A stretch of 21,977 nt of DNA from a virus: the IMG/VR virus record IMGVR_UViG_3300039051_000017, positions 1-21,977 of that record. One strand, written 5' to 3'. This document shows positions 1 to 5,779 of the stretch, piece by piece. The number at the start of each line of letters is the position of its first letter. Position 1 is the stretch's first letter. The notes under the pieces are model-generated. The model searched no databases and was not told the origin of the DNA. It worked only from the letters and a program-made list of their open reading frames with translations. The position numbers and the translations under genes are program-made.

Positions 1-1
1 G

Positions 2-541
2 CTTCAGGAAAGTTACGCGGAGGGCTTTCGGGAAGGACATCTAGAAGGGTATGGGGAAGGTTTGAGGGATGGGGGATATCTAGAGGGATATGAAGAGGGC
101 TTGAGAGAAGGATACCAGAAGGGCTTGGGGGGTGGATACCAAGGAGGTAAGTTCTTCTTTTACTATGCTCCTCTTATGGAACAGCAATATGGTGTTTCTG
201 AGCTTGAGGAGTGTTTGAGTCGGTGGAACTGGGTGGAAGGTACTTATAAGGCTGGCTCTTTTGATTGTGGTGAAATGAGTGCCTTTTTGGAGTGGTATCT
301 TGAGAACGAGGGCTGGAACACGGTGATTGTGGTTGGAGACACGCCTTCTGGCTCTGGAAGACACGCTTGGCTTCTTGTAGAGACTAGTGAAGAAGGATGG
401 ATGCCTGTAGAGGCTACGCAATGGGAGGTTGTCTATTGGGACAGTCCTCTTTTTGACGCTTATTGGGATTACGAGTACAAGTTTGAGGATATTCAGGAGG
501 CACTATCTTATGATGCTTCTGGATTTGTCTGGTGGAGCTAA
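2..541 (+). CDS. Transglutaminase-like cysteine-protease-fold protein with Gly-rich N-terminal repeat (5' partial)
   Basis: The frame is open to base 2, so the true start lies outside the window; the first in-window start codon is at 62, but the repeat it begins in continues upstream in the same frame. Residues 1-49 of the visible part are a periodic repeat (EGY-EEG-LREGY type, a Gly about every four residues). The rest looks like a small transglutaminase/papain-like domain: a Cys in FDCGEMSAFLEW, a His in GRHAWLLVET and an acidic residue in MPVEAT, in the order and spacing of a Cys-His-Asp/Glu triad. Members of that superfamily act as proteases, amidases or crosslinkers; substrate here is unknown. 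It ends in an aromatic tail (GFVWWS). There is no visible signal peptide, because the N terminus is missing. The gene downstream overlaps it by 32 bases. Fold call is fairly good, function is inference. Confidence 0.6.
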   Translation, partial: LQESYAEGFREGHLEGYGEGLRDGGYLEGYEEGLREGYQKGLGGGYQGGKFFFYYAPLMEQQYGVSELEECLSRWNWVEGTYKAGSFDCGEMSAFLEWYLENEGWNTVIVVGDTPSGSGRHAWLLVETSEEGWMPVEATQWEVVYWDSPLFDAYWDYEYKFEDIQEALSYDASGFVWWS

Positions 542-629
542 AAAGGCAAAAAGTGGAGATGTAGAGGTTACCACCACTCCTATTCCTGTAGAAGAAGCTA
601 TAAGAATGATTGAGGGTGAAGAGGATTAA
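510..629 (+). CDS. Small hypothetical phage protein (39 aa)
   Basis: Start chosen at ATG 510 because a strong AGGAGG lies at 495-500, nine bases upstream; a longer frame from 429 would sit almost wholly inside the preceding gene and has no such site. The 39-residue product is hydrophilic after the first few residues (KKAKSGDVEVTTTPIPVEEA) and ends in an acidic tail. It overlaps the transglutaminase-like gene by 32 bases and is followed two bases later by the zinc-ribbon gene, so it is probably translated as part of the same operon. No family recognised. Confidence 0.5.
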   Translation: MMLLDLSGGAKKAKSGDVEVTTTPIPVEEAIRMIEGEED

Positions 630-631
630 AG

Positions 632-982
632 ATGGTACAACCAGCACCGGCTATAGCAACGAGGGAAATCTGTAGCAATTGTGGCAGCCATAATATCTTC
701 CCGGATGATGAAGGTAGGCCTTACTGCGGTTCATGTGGCCGCCGAAAATTGACTTATGCCGACTATGGCAGAATTGGCGGACTCCAGACTGTGCTACGGC
801 ATCCCCCAGGCTATATGAGAGAGCTCGGGGCTAAAGGGGGACGGCCAAGATTACGGCAGCTACCGGCTCCTATAGTTCAATCTAAACGGAATGGAGGCAA
901 TCGGCTGCCCAATTCGCTGAAAGGACTCAAGGAGCTGTATAAACTGCAAAATAAAAGCGGGGGAAGCCTGACGGAAAGCTGA
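632..982 (+). CDS. Zinc-ribbon protein with GGRPR tail motif (116 aa)
   Basis: Residues 14-35 hold a CxxC-14-CxxC zinc ribbon (CSNC ... CGSC). It is followed by an YGRIGGLQT helix and an LGAKGGRPR stretch around residues 66-73, which resembles AT-hook-like or KGG-type basic motifs found in small DNA- or RNA-binding proteins. The C-terminal third is basic and probably disordered. The spacing to the previous gene is two bases. A nucleic-acid-binding role is inferred from the ribbon plus basic tail; no named family is assigned. Its last codons overlap one arm of an inverted repeat that precedes the next gene. Confidence 0.6.
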   Translation: MVQPAPAIATREICSNCGSHNIFPDDEGRPYCGSCGRRKLTYADYGRIGGLQTVLRHPPGYMRELGAKGGRPRLRQLPAPIVQSKRNGGNRLPNSLKGLKELYKLQNKSGGSLTES

Positions 983-1008
983 ACCCGCGGACTTCCCCCG
1001 GGAAGGAG
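958..1008 (+). promoter_or_regulatory. Two mutually exclusive hairpins around a ribosome binding site
   Basis: A perfect 9-bp inverted repeat pairs 958-966 (CGGGGGAAG) with 992-1000. The right arm can instead pair as CTTCC 992-996 with GGAAG 1001-1005, which covers part of the AAGGAG ribosome site (1003-1008) of the gene at 1015. The stop codon of the upstream gene (980-982) lies in the loop of the large hairpin. Pairings are seen directly; translational coupling or switching is inference. Confidence 0.35.
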
Positions 1009-1014
1009 TAAGAG

Positions 1015-1218
1015 ATGTTTAGGATTACTATAAGTAAAATTAGGGGGATTGGTGTTTTGTGGACTTCTCCCACATACCACGCCTTGTGGTTTGAGTGGGC
1101 CGATGGGGGACAGATAACCCCAAACAATAAACTGAAAATCCTTTGGATTAAACCTAGATTTAAATATGTAAAAGTTAAAGGGGCATATATTGAGCATTAT
1201 GAGGGAATGGAGGAGTAA
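1015..1218 (+). CDS. Small hypothetical protein (67 aa)
   Basis: Starts with ATG six bases after a clear AAGGAG (1003-1008). The 67-residue product is rich in aromatic and basic residues (WTSPTYHALWFEW; KILWIKPRFKYVKVKG) and alternates hydrophobic and polar residues, suggesting a small beta-rich fold. No cysteine cluster, signal peptide or membrane segment. The next gene starts three bases beyond its stop, which supports expression as one operon. No family recognised. Confidence 0.55.
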   Translation: MFRITISKIRGIGVLWTSPTYHALWFEWADGGQITPNNKLKILWIKPRFKYVKVKGAYIEHYEGMEE

Positions 1219-1220
1219 GA

Positions 1221-1331
1221 GTGGAGCTAGTTATGTGGGTTATACCGGGGATAGGGTTGGCAGCCCTAATTGGAGTTATTTACTTGATTATAGAGGATGA
1301 GAGGATAAAACACAAGGAAGAACGAAAATGA
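1221..1331 (+). CDS. Single-span small membrane protein (36 aa), GTG start
   Basis: A 36-residue frame beginning with GTG at 1221. Residues 4-24 (VMWVIPGIGLAALIGVIYLII) form one uninterrupted hydrophobic segment, followed by a highly charged tail (EDERIKHKEERK), which predicts an inner-membrane peptide with the basic tail in the cytoplasm. A GGAGGAGTAAGAG stretch just upstream at 1209-1220 supplies a ribosome site (GGAG). Its TGA overlaps the ATG of the next gene (ATGA), the hallmark of coupled translation. Role unknown; small phage membrane peptides often serve in lysis, exclusion or host takeover, but nothing here selects among these. Confidence 0.55.
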   Translation: MELVMWVIPGIGLAALIGVIYLIIEDERIKHKEERK

Positions 1332-1504
1332 CCATAGATGAAGCCATTAGGGTAAACACTGTTTTGAAGGAAACACAAAAGGATGACCAAAATATTGTTC
1401 AGGCTCTATCGCTAGGCATTGAAGCTCTGAAATGGAGACAGAGATTTGTAGCAGCACTACCAAGCGCAGGGCATAGACCACTACCAGGTGAGACCAAAGA
1501 CTAG
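1328..1504 (+). CDS. Conserved small phage protein, LGIEALK/LPGETK type (58 aa)
   Basis: Starts at an ATGA overlap with the membrane peptide. It begins MTIDEAIR and contains the run LSLGIEALKW and the end PLPGETKD. I recognise this pattern (TIDEAI...LGIEALKR...LPGETE) from many small proteins of unknown function in phages and prophages. It is predicted helical in the first two thirds with a Pro-rich tail. Its end lies 19 bases before the ATG of the next gene. No function is known to me. Confidence 0.6.
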   Translation: MTIDEAIRVNTVLKETQKDDQNIVQALSLGIEALKWRQRFVAALPSAGHRPLPGETKD

Positions 1505-1523
1505 AGAAAGGGGGAAAGGAGTA

Positions 1524-2177
1524 ATGGGAGAAGAGAACACAGCCCTAGTTAAAGTGAAACCTGAGCAGGATATTGAAGTCCAGTCTTTCTACGACCAAGC
1601 CCTAAAGCTCGCGGAGTATGCTGAAGCTCGAGACATCGCTATTATCGAAGACCTAAAGCCAGCTACCGATGACCTGAGCATCATCGCCAAGGTCAAGAAG
1701 GCTTTTGAGGAGAAGCGGAAGGAATATGTAAAGCCTCTCCAGGAGCATGTTCAGGAAATAAATGATGCCTTCAAGAAACTGATGGAGCCGATATTAGCTG
1801 CTGATACTATTACCCGACAGAAGATACTTGCCTTCCAGCAGGAGCAAGACCGGATACGGCGAGAGCAGGAGGAGATTAACCGAAAAAGGCAAGAGGCAGC
1901 CGAGGCCGAAATGAGGCTCAAGGGCGAGCTGACTGAATCGGTGAATCTGGTTGAGGTATTGCCCGAAGCTCCTAAGAGAGTGGAAACTGATATGGGAGCT
2001 ATAGGGCAGAGGGACAATTGGAAGTGGGAAGTAGTGGACTTTGCTCTAGTGCCAGATGACTACAAGATGATTAGCTCTGGTGTCCTAACGCCTGTCGTCA
2101 AGGCGAGCAAGGGTAAGATAATTATCCCTGGTATTAGAATTTTTAATGAGCCAATCATAGCGGTTAATGCGAGGTAG
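1524..2177 (+). CDS. Coiled-coil phage protein of the recombination module (217 aa)
   Basis: Start taken at ATG 1524 behind AAAGGAG; an alternative ATG at 1488 overlaps the preceding gene and lacks a good site. Residues about 25-130 are charged and helical with long heptad-like stretches (KKAFEEKRKEYVKPLQEHV; EQDRIRREQEEINRKRQEAAE). The C-terminal part has NWKWEVVDFALVPDDY followed by PVVKASKGKIIIPGIRIF, a pattern I associate with phage proteins encoded beside RecT- or ERF-type annealing proteins. It probably acts with the single-strand annealing protein or another recombination partner; this is guilt by association. The next gene starts three bases after its stop. Confidence 0.6.
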   Translation: MGEENTALVKVKPEQDIEVQSFYDQALKLAEYAEARDIAIIEDLKPATDDLSIIAKVKKAFEEKRKEYVKPLQEHVQEINDAFKKLMEPILAADTITRQKILAFQQEQDRIRREQEEINRKRQEAAEAEMRLKGELTESVNLVEVLPEAPKRVETDMGAIGQRDNWKWEVVDFALVPDDYKMISSGVLTPVVKASKGKIIIPGIRIFNEPIIAVNAR

Positions 2178-2179
2178 AG

Positions 2180-2599
2180 ATGGAATTACCGTTTGCTGAA
2201 GATATTGGTCATTACTGGCAGACAAGTAGTAGCTCGCCTGACCAGTGGATAGCTAAGACTAAAAAATTGATTGAAGCATTAGGTGGCAATGTCCTAGCTG
2301 AGGGTTTCGGTTCCGTTGAGGGTAAAGCTGCTTACATGATGGCCTTCAAAATCAATGAGGAAAGCTTTAAGGTCGTGTGGCCTGTTTTACCCTCTAGGGC
2401 AGGCAATACAATGGCAGCTCGAAGGCAAGCGGCTACTCTTCTTTACCATGATATTAAAGCTAAATCCATGGCTGCCAGTGTCTTAGGAACGAAGATTGCC
2501 TTCTTCTCGTATCTGATGTTACCAGACGGAAGAACAACCAGTGAATTAGCCACGCCAGAGTTATCAGGAGCATTTCCTTTGCAATTAAAGAGGGGGTAA
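2180..2599 (+). CDS. Conserved hypothetical phage protein (139 aa)
   Basis: Begins with ATG shortly after GAGGTAGAG. Notable stretches are HYWQTSSSSPDQWIAKTKKL, AEGFGSVEGKAAYMMAFKI, FKVVWPVLPSR and YLMLPDGRTTSELATPEL. I recall similar proteins next to recombination genes in uncultured phages, with no assigned function. It appears to be a mixed alpha/beta domain with no metal-binding cluster and no membrane segment. It sits between the coiled-coil protein and the RecT-type gene, three and seven bases from its neighbours, so it is likely part of the recombination operon. Confidence 0.55.
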   Translation: MELPFAEDIGHYWQTSSSSPDQWIAKTKKLIEALGGNVLAEGFGSVEGKAAYMMAFKINEESFKVVWPVLPSRAGNTMAARRQAATLLYHDIKAKSMAASVLGTKIAFFSYLMLPDGRTTSELATPELSGAFPLQLKRG

Positions 2600-2606
2600 A
2601 AAGTTA

Positions 2607-3311
2607 ATGCCAATCTATGAGGAAGAAGGAAGGTTAACCAAGGATGCCTTACTTGACCTGCGTAAGAGAAATAAGTGCAAAGAGTGCGGCGGGATGCTCA
2701 ATGTATTCCTTGATATGGAAAGTGGGAAGGCATTTTTAGCTTGTAATGATTGGCAACGAACCCATCACGAAGGGATAGAGCGAGAGGCCAGTCGCTATGA
2801 AAAAGAGGGATTAGCGTCCCTCAATATACCAACAAGGAGGGAAATTATGGACCAAGACTACGGGAGAGAAAAGACTAAGGCATTGGACATGTATATGGGC
2901 GTGGTTTCATTGACGAAGCCACAGGCTAGGGAAATTCTACAGGCGGTTTATCCTAAAGCACCGGATGATGAAATTGCCCGGGCGGTTTTGCTCTGCGCCA
3001 GCTACGGCCTAAATCCCCTAATGAAGCATGTCTTTCTTATCCCATTCAACAAGGGGAAGGACAACGAAACATGGGCTACTGTCATCGGCATCAAGGCTAA
3101 GAGGCTACTGGCATCTAGGAGAGGTAGCTACAGCTATGTGGATAATACTCCCAGAGTAATGACTGAGCAGGAGCAACGCACTACATTCGGTGAGGCTTTC
3201 ACCGATAGGCTATGGGTAATCACCAAGCTGAAAGACCCGGCCACTGGTGCTGAGGCAGTCGGCTATGGCTTTTATCTTCATAGCGATAATGGGTGCAGAC
3301 AAGGGCAATAG
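2607..3311 (+). CDS. recT: RecT/Redbeta-type single-strand annealing protein, N-terminal part (frame broken near 3291)
   Basis: This half encodes an N-terminal zinc-binding segment (C24, C27, C46 and His 53/54) and then the start of the RecT/Bet annealing core: VSLTKPQAREI, ASYGLNPLMKHVFLIPF and WATVIGIKAKRLLASRRGSY (residues about 98-175). Such proteins coat single-stranded DNA and anneal it to complementary strands during phage recombination. The frame ends only six codons after the conserved GYGFY at residues 219-223; the rest of the core (GADKGNSKFNMAAIR) continues in the +1 frame from 3292. Removing one G from GGG 3291-3293 gives one 406-residue protein. Whether that is a sequencing error, a real mutation or programmed frameshifting cannot be told here. 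Confidence 0.7.
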   Translation: MPIYEEEGRLTKDALLDLRKRNKCKECGGMLNVFLDMESGKAFLACNDWQRTHHEGIEREASRYEKEGLASLNIPTRREIMDQDYGREKTKALDMYMGVVSLTKPQAREILQAVYPKAPDDEIARAVLLCASYGLNPLMKHVFLIPFNKGKDNETWATVIGIKAKRLLASRRGSYSYVDNTPRVMTEQEQRTTFGEAFTDRLWVITKLKDPATGAEAVGYGFYLHSDNGCRQGQ

Positions 3312-3828
3312 TAAATTCAATATGGCCGCCATACGCAGTGAAAGCCAAGGAATAGACCGGCTCCGCCCTGGCGAGATGCCAATGGGTGTAGAGGTAGTGC
3401 CCGAGGAAGTTGCCGAGGCTACCATTGAAGGTAAGTATACCGAGGTTAAAGAAGAGCCTGAAAAAGTAGATGCCGCATCACCTATTACAGAGCCGAAGCC
3501 AAAAGAGCACTGGTGCGAAGAGCATAATTGCGCATTTCAGAAAAAGACTAGGGGAAGTTCAACTTGGTATGCCCACAAACTAGAAGATGGTACTTGGTGC
3601 AATGAGAGCAAAAAAAATGCTGAGGCATCAAAAAAAGAGCTTAAACGAGACCCGGACACCATCAAGACGCTTAATGACCTGTATAAAGCGTGTAATGAGG
3701 ACTTCAAGGACAAAGGTGGAGAAGGGATGCAGCCAGACCAGGTTATTAGTGAGTTAGGGTTCAGCTCTCAGAGCGATATTAGCGACACGCCGGCTGACTG
3801 CTACAGGAAGATAGCAGCAGTCAGGTAA
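3289..3828 (+). CDS. RecT/Redbeta-type annealing protein, C-terminal part
   Basis: Continuation of the annealing protein in the next frame. The reading frame is open from about 3247 (a GTG); an ATG at 3289 could give a separate product but has no ribosome site. The beginning (GADKGNSKFNMAAIRSE, then GIDRLRPGEMP) is the conserved end of the RecT/Bet core. A Pro/Glu-rich linker follows, then a probable zinc-binding motif (CEEHNC, then H and C near KLEDGTWC) and a helical C-terminal domain (LNDLYKACNEDF ... YRKIAAVR). The C-terminal regions of annealing proteins commonly contact partner nucleases or host SSB; which applies here is unknown. Confidence 0.65.
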   Translation: MGADKGNSKFNMAAIRSESQGIDRLRPGEMPMGVEVVPEEVAEATIEGKYTEVKEEPEKVDAASPITEPKPKEHWCEEHNCAFQKKTRGSSTWYAHKLEDGTWCNESKKNAEASKKELKRDPDTIKTLNDLYKACNEDFKDKGGEGMQPDQVISELGFSSQSDISDTPADCYRKIAAVR

Positions 3829-3851
3829 TAGAAGTAGGGAAAGAAGTCAAA

Positions 3852-4316
3852 ATGATTAAAATAGGAACAGCGAGAGGTTACACGATACTGTACGATGAAA
3901 AGCGCAAACTATTCGTTCTGCAAGATGCAGAGGAGAATGAAGTAGCTTCAGGTGCAACGCAGCAAGATGTGGAACTGAAAGCCGAGAAGTTGTCCAAACA
4001 GGCTTTCAAATTCCCGATACCAGCACTCAAAGTCAGCCACCTTAGCCTGGAAAAAGGACGAGTTACAAGCGTCAATGCTGATGATAGGTCAGCTTACTTT
4101 GCCCGTGATGACAAGACGTATGGTAGCCACACTAAACTTCGCTTCGCATACGACCATGCTTATGAGCTTACTGAAGCAAACAGGCGCCTATATGAGCAAG
4201 TCGAGGAATACCGCAGCCAAATCAAGCAGATTGAGGAAAAGATAAGGAACTTAATTGGCCAGCTTGAGAAGCCCATTAACTTGGAATATTTCGGGCTGAA
4301 GGCAAAGACCTATTAG
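3852..4316 (+). CDS. Hypothetical protein with C-terminal coiled coil (154 aa)
   Basis: Starts with ATG after GGGAAAGAAG. The first 50 residues (TARGYTILYDEKRKLFVLQD) look like a short beta meander. Residues about 105-143 (LTEANRRLYEQVEEYRSQI, then KQIEEKIRNLIGQLEK) are a strong coiled coil, suggesting a dimer. No metal cluster or membrane segment. Its position right after the annealing protein suggests a recombination- or DNA-associated helper, but nothing in the sequence proves it. Confidence 0.5.
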   Translation: MIKIGTARGYTILYDEKRKLFVLQDAEENEVASGATQQDVELKAEKLSKQAFKFPIPALKVSHLSLEKGRVTSVNADDRSAYFARDDKTYGSHTKLRFAYDHAYELTEANRRLYEQVEEYRSQIKQIEEKIRNLIGQLEKPINLEYFGLKAKTY

Positions 4317-4349
4317 TAGACAGATAGTGTGACTCAAGAAAGGGGGTTG

Positions 4350-4421
4350 CGCCCTGTGGGGTAGGTGCCAGGCGGCACTGGCGGGGTTGTCATGCCCCTT
4401 CCTCCCCTACTCCACGGGGCG
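4350..4421 (+). ncRNA. Candidate structured RNA: 16-bp closing stem enclosing two hairpins
   Basis: Bases 4350-4365 pair with 4406-4421 over 16 consecutive positions, two of them G-U pairs (4355-4416, 4360-4411). Inside lie two further hairpins: GCCAG 4367-4371 with CTGGC 4378-4382, and GGGG(U) 4383-4387 with GCCCC 4394-4398. This gives a compact three-way junction. There is no following T-run, so it is not an intrinsic terminator; the 85-residue gene starts 28 bases downstream after a purine-rich ribosome site. It may be a leader element of that gene or a stable small RNA. No known family is recognised. Confidence 0.45.
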
Positions 4422-4449
4422 ATTGAAAAGGAGAAGAAAGGAGTTAATC

Positions 4450-4707
4450 ATGGAAGTCAAGGTAGAAATCAAAGGCATCGAGAACCTGAAGACCAGCACC
4501 GGGGTCAAGGTGGAGAAGGACAAGGACGGGGAAGTCACCGACCGCAGGGTAGTGACTAAAATCCAGTTTGAGTGTGAGGTAGAGCCAATCCCTTTGTCCA
4601 ATATCCACCGGCTACTGGTAAGCGAAATCCCTGTCCATGTGGTCATAGGGTCTCCCCAAGCAATTATGGAGGTGCTGGAAAAAGAACACGCCTTTGCCGA
4701 GGCGTAG
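4450..4707 (+). CDS. Hypothetical phage protein (85 aa)
   Basis: Start at ATG 4450 behind GAAAGGAG (4437-4444); a longer frame from 4387 begins inside the structured RNA and is rejected. The product alternates charged and hydrophobic residues (MEVKVEIKGIENLKTSTGVK; VVTKIQFECEVEPIPLSNI; VHVVIGSPQAI), which suggests a beta-sandwich-like or ferredoxin-like fold. No domain recognised. It lies between the structured RNA and the tRNA-like gene. Confidence 0.55.
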   Translation: MEVKVEIKGIENLKTSTGVKVEKDKDGEVTDRRVVTKIQFECEVEPIPLSNIHRLLVSEIPVHVVIGSPQAIMEVLEKEHAFAEA

Positions 4708-4714
4708 ACAAGGT

Positions 4715-4796
4715 AGCGGAGTCGCGGGGAGGCTGTTGGTTGCCTGACCGGTCTCATAAGCCGGCCTACGTGGGTTCAATTCCCACCCCCGCTACC
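4715..4796 (+). tRNA. tRNA-Met-like gene, anticodon CAT, irregular 5' half
   Basis: Clear parts: anticodon arm CCGGT-CTCATAA-GCCGG (4748-4764, anticodon CAT 4755-4757), T arm GTGGG-TTCAATT-CCCAC (4770-4786), D arm AGGC-TGTTGGTT-GCCT (4730-4745, with the G18G19 pair) and 3' acceptor strand CCCCGCTA followed by CC then T, so CCA is not fully encoded. The 5' acceptor strand is ambiguous. AGCGGAG (4715-4721) pairs with one A-C mismatch but leaves an 8-base linker to the D arm; CGCGGGG (4723-4729) pairs at six positions with a C1-U72 mismatch, like bacterial initiator tRNAs, but leaves no linker. It could be Met, initiator Met, or Ile if the C is modified to lysidine. Confidence 0.7.
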
Positions 4797-4823
4797 TCTA
4801 CTCTAAGTAATGGGTAAAGAATA

Positions 4824-5021
4824 ATGTCTGGCAAATCAAGTAAATCAACAGTCGTAACCATAAGGCTACCCAATGAAGTGGTGTATACACTAAGCCGTAG
4901 AATCAACGGGAGGCGGTCTAGGTGGGGAAGTGTGGGGGAATATATCAAGGAGCGCCTAATTTACGATATAGAGCGGTCTCATGGAGGAAAGAAGGGTGAA
5001 TCGGATGGAGGTTTACTATGA
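4824..5021 (+). CDS. Ribbon-helix-helix (CopG/Arc-like) DNA-binding protein (65 aa)
   Basis: Residues 9-45 match the ribbon-helix-helix plan: a beta strand (STVVTIRLPNEVV) followed by two helices (YTLSRRINGRR, then SVGEYIKERLIYDI) with a Gly-containing turn. Such proteins dimerise through the strand and act as repressors or antitoxin-like regulators. No toxin gene is adjacent. The TGA overlaps the ATG of the radical-SAM-like gene (ATGA), so the two are translationally coupled; it may regulate its own operon. No obvious operator palindrome is seen in the 24 bases between the tRNA-like gene and the start. Confidence 0.65.
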   Translation: MSGKSSKSTVVTIRLPNEVVYTLSRRINGRRSRWGSVGEYIKERLIYDIERSHGGKKGESDGGLL

Positions 5022-5779
5022 GCCAAAGCGGTATAGAGTGGACAGACTGGACACTGAACCCGGTGAAGGGCAAGTGTCCTGTGGCTTGCGCTTATTGCTA
5101 TGCTCGGCGAATGTATGACGACTTCGGGTGGAATCCTGAGATTAGGTTTGTGCCGAGCGTTTTCAACAAGTTGCCAAAGAAGCCAGTCCGGGTGTTCGTA
5201 GGCAGCACGATGGAGCTGTTCCTCTTTGATGACTGGATGGAGTTCATACTGAATCGGTGCCAGGACTTTCCTCAGCACACTTTCCAATTCCTAACCAAGA
5301 AGCCTGAGAAGCTGCCACAGTGGAGTCCCTTCCCTGAGAATTGCTGGGTGGGGGCTACAACTACAGGTTACGATGCCTTCAATACGTCACTTGACTGTAT
5401 GAAACTCATTGAGGCTAAGGTAAAGTATTTCTCCATTGAGCCATTTCTTGAGCGCATACAATTCTATCCTGAGCGTCTGGAATACTGTGGTATAAACTGG
5501 CTCATCATCGGTGCCCTAACAGGCAGGAAGCGGGACATTATGGAGCTGTCTAAACAGTATCCCGACCTGACGCCTATGCCTTGGGGCAGCAAGTGGACGC
5601 TCCAGCCTAAGATAGAGTGGGTAGAGGAGATAGTAAGAGCTTGTGATAAGGCTGGTGTGCCAGTGTTTTTGAAGGATAACTTGATGCCCCTAATGGAAGC
5701 TAGTTTTGGGCGTGAGAATTATCTAAGTCCAGTTCTAACACCTGATGGAGAATTAAGGCAGGAGTTGCCATGTCACTAA
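5018..5779 (+). CDS. Phage Gp37/Gp68 family (DUF5131) protein with radical-SAM-type cysteines (253 aa)
   Basis: The start IEWTDWTLNPVKGKCPVACA is typical of the phage Gp37/Gp68 family (DUF5131). C20, C24 and C27 form a CX3CX2C cluster identical in spacing to the 4Fe-4S motif of radical SAM enzymes, and the following strands (VRVFVGSTMELF; TFQFLTKKPEKL; WVGATTTGYDAF; KYFSIEPFLERI; INWLIIGALTGR) fit the repeating beta/alpha plan of a TIM-type barrel. Length is normal for the family. The substrate is unknown. It starts at an ATGA overlap, with GGAGG at 5007-5011, and overlaps the LuxR-type gene by ten bases. Nearness to a tRNA-like gene is suggestive only. Confidence 0.75.
   Translation: MSQSGIEWTDWTLNPVKGKCPVACAYCYARRMYDDFGWNPEIRFVPSVFNKLPKKPVRVFVGSTMELFLFDDWMEFILNRCQDFPQHTFQFLTKKPEKLPQWSPFPENCWVGATTTGYDAFNTSLDCMKLIEAKVKYFSIEPFLERIQFYPERLEYCGINWLIIGALTGRKRDIMELSKQYPDLTPMPWGSKWTLQPKIEWVEEIVRACDKAGVPVFLKDNLMPLMEASFGRENYLSPVLTPDGELRQELPCH

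Noticed and set aside
429-509. N-terminal extension of the 39-residue protein starting at 429
   Set aside because: It would lie wholly within the transglutaminase-like gene and lacks a ribosome site, whereas ATG 510 has AGGAGG at proper distance.
4365-4559. Reading frame of 64 codons across the structured RNA
   Set aside because: It overlaps the 85-residue gene in another frame, is low-complexity in its second half and has no ribosome site.
4775-4796. 3' half of the tRNA-like gene as a phage attachment site
   Set aside because: Phages often integrate at tRNA ends, but no integrase is visible, the position is internal to an operon-like gene series, and no second copy of this stretch is seen in the window.
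4824-5021. Ribbon-helix-helix protein as antitoxin of a toxin-antitoxin pair
   Set aside because: The coupled neighbour is a 253-residue radical-SAM-like protein, not a toxin-sized partner of a known toxin family.
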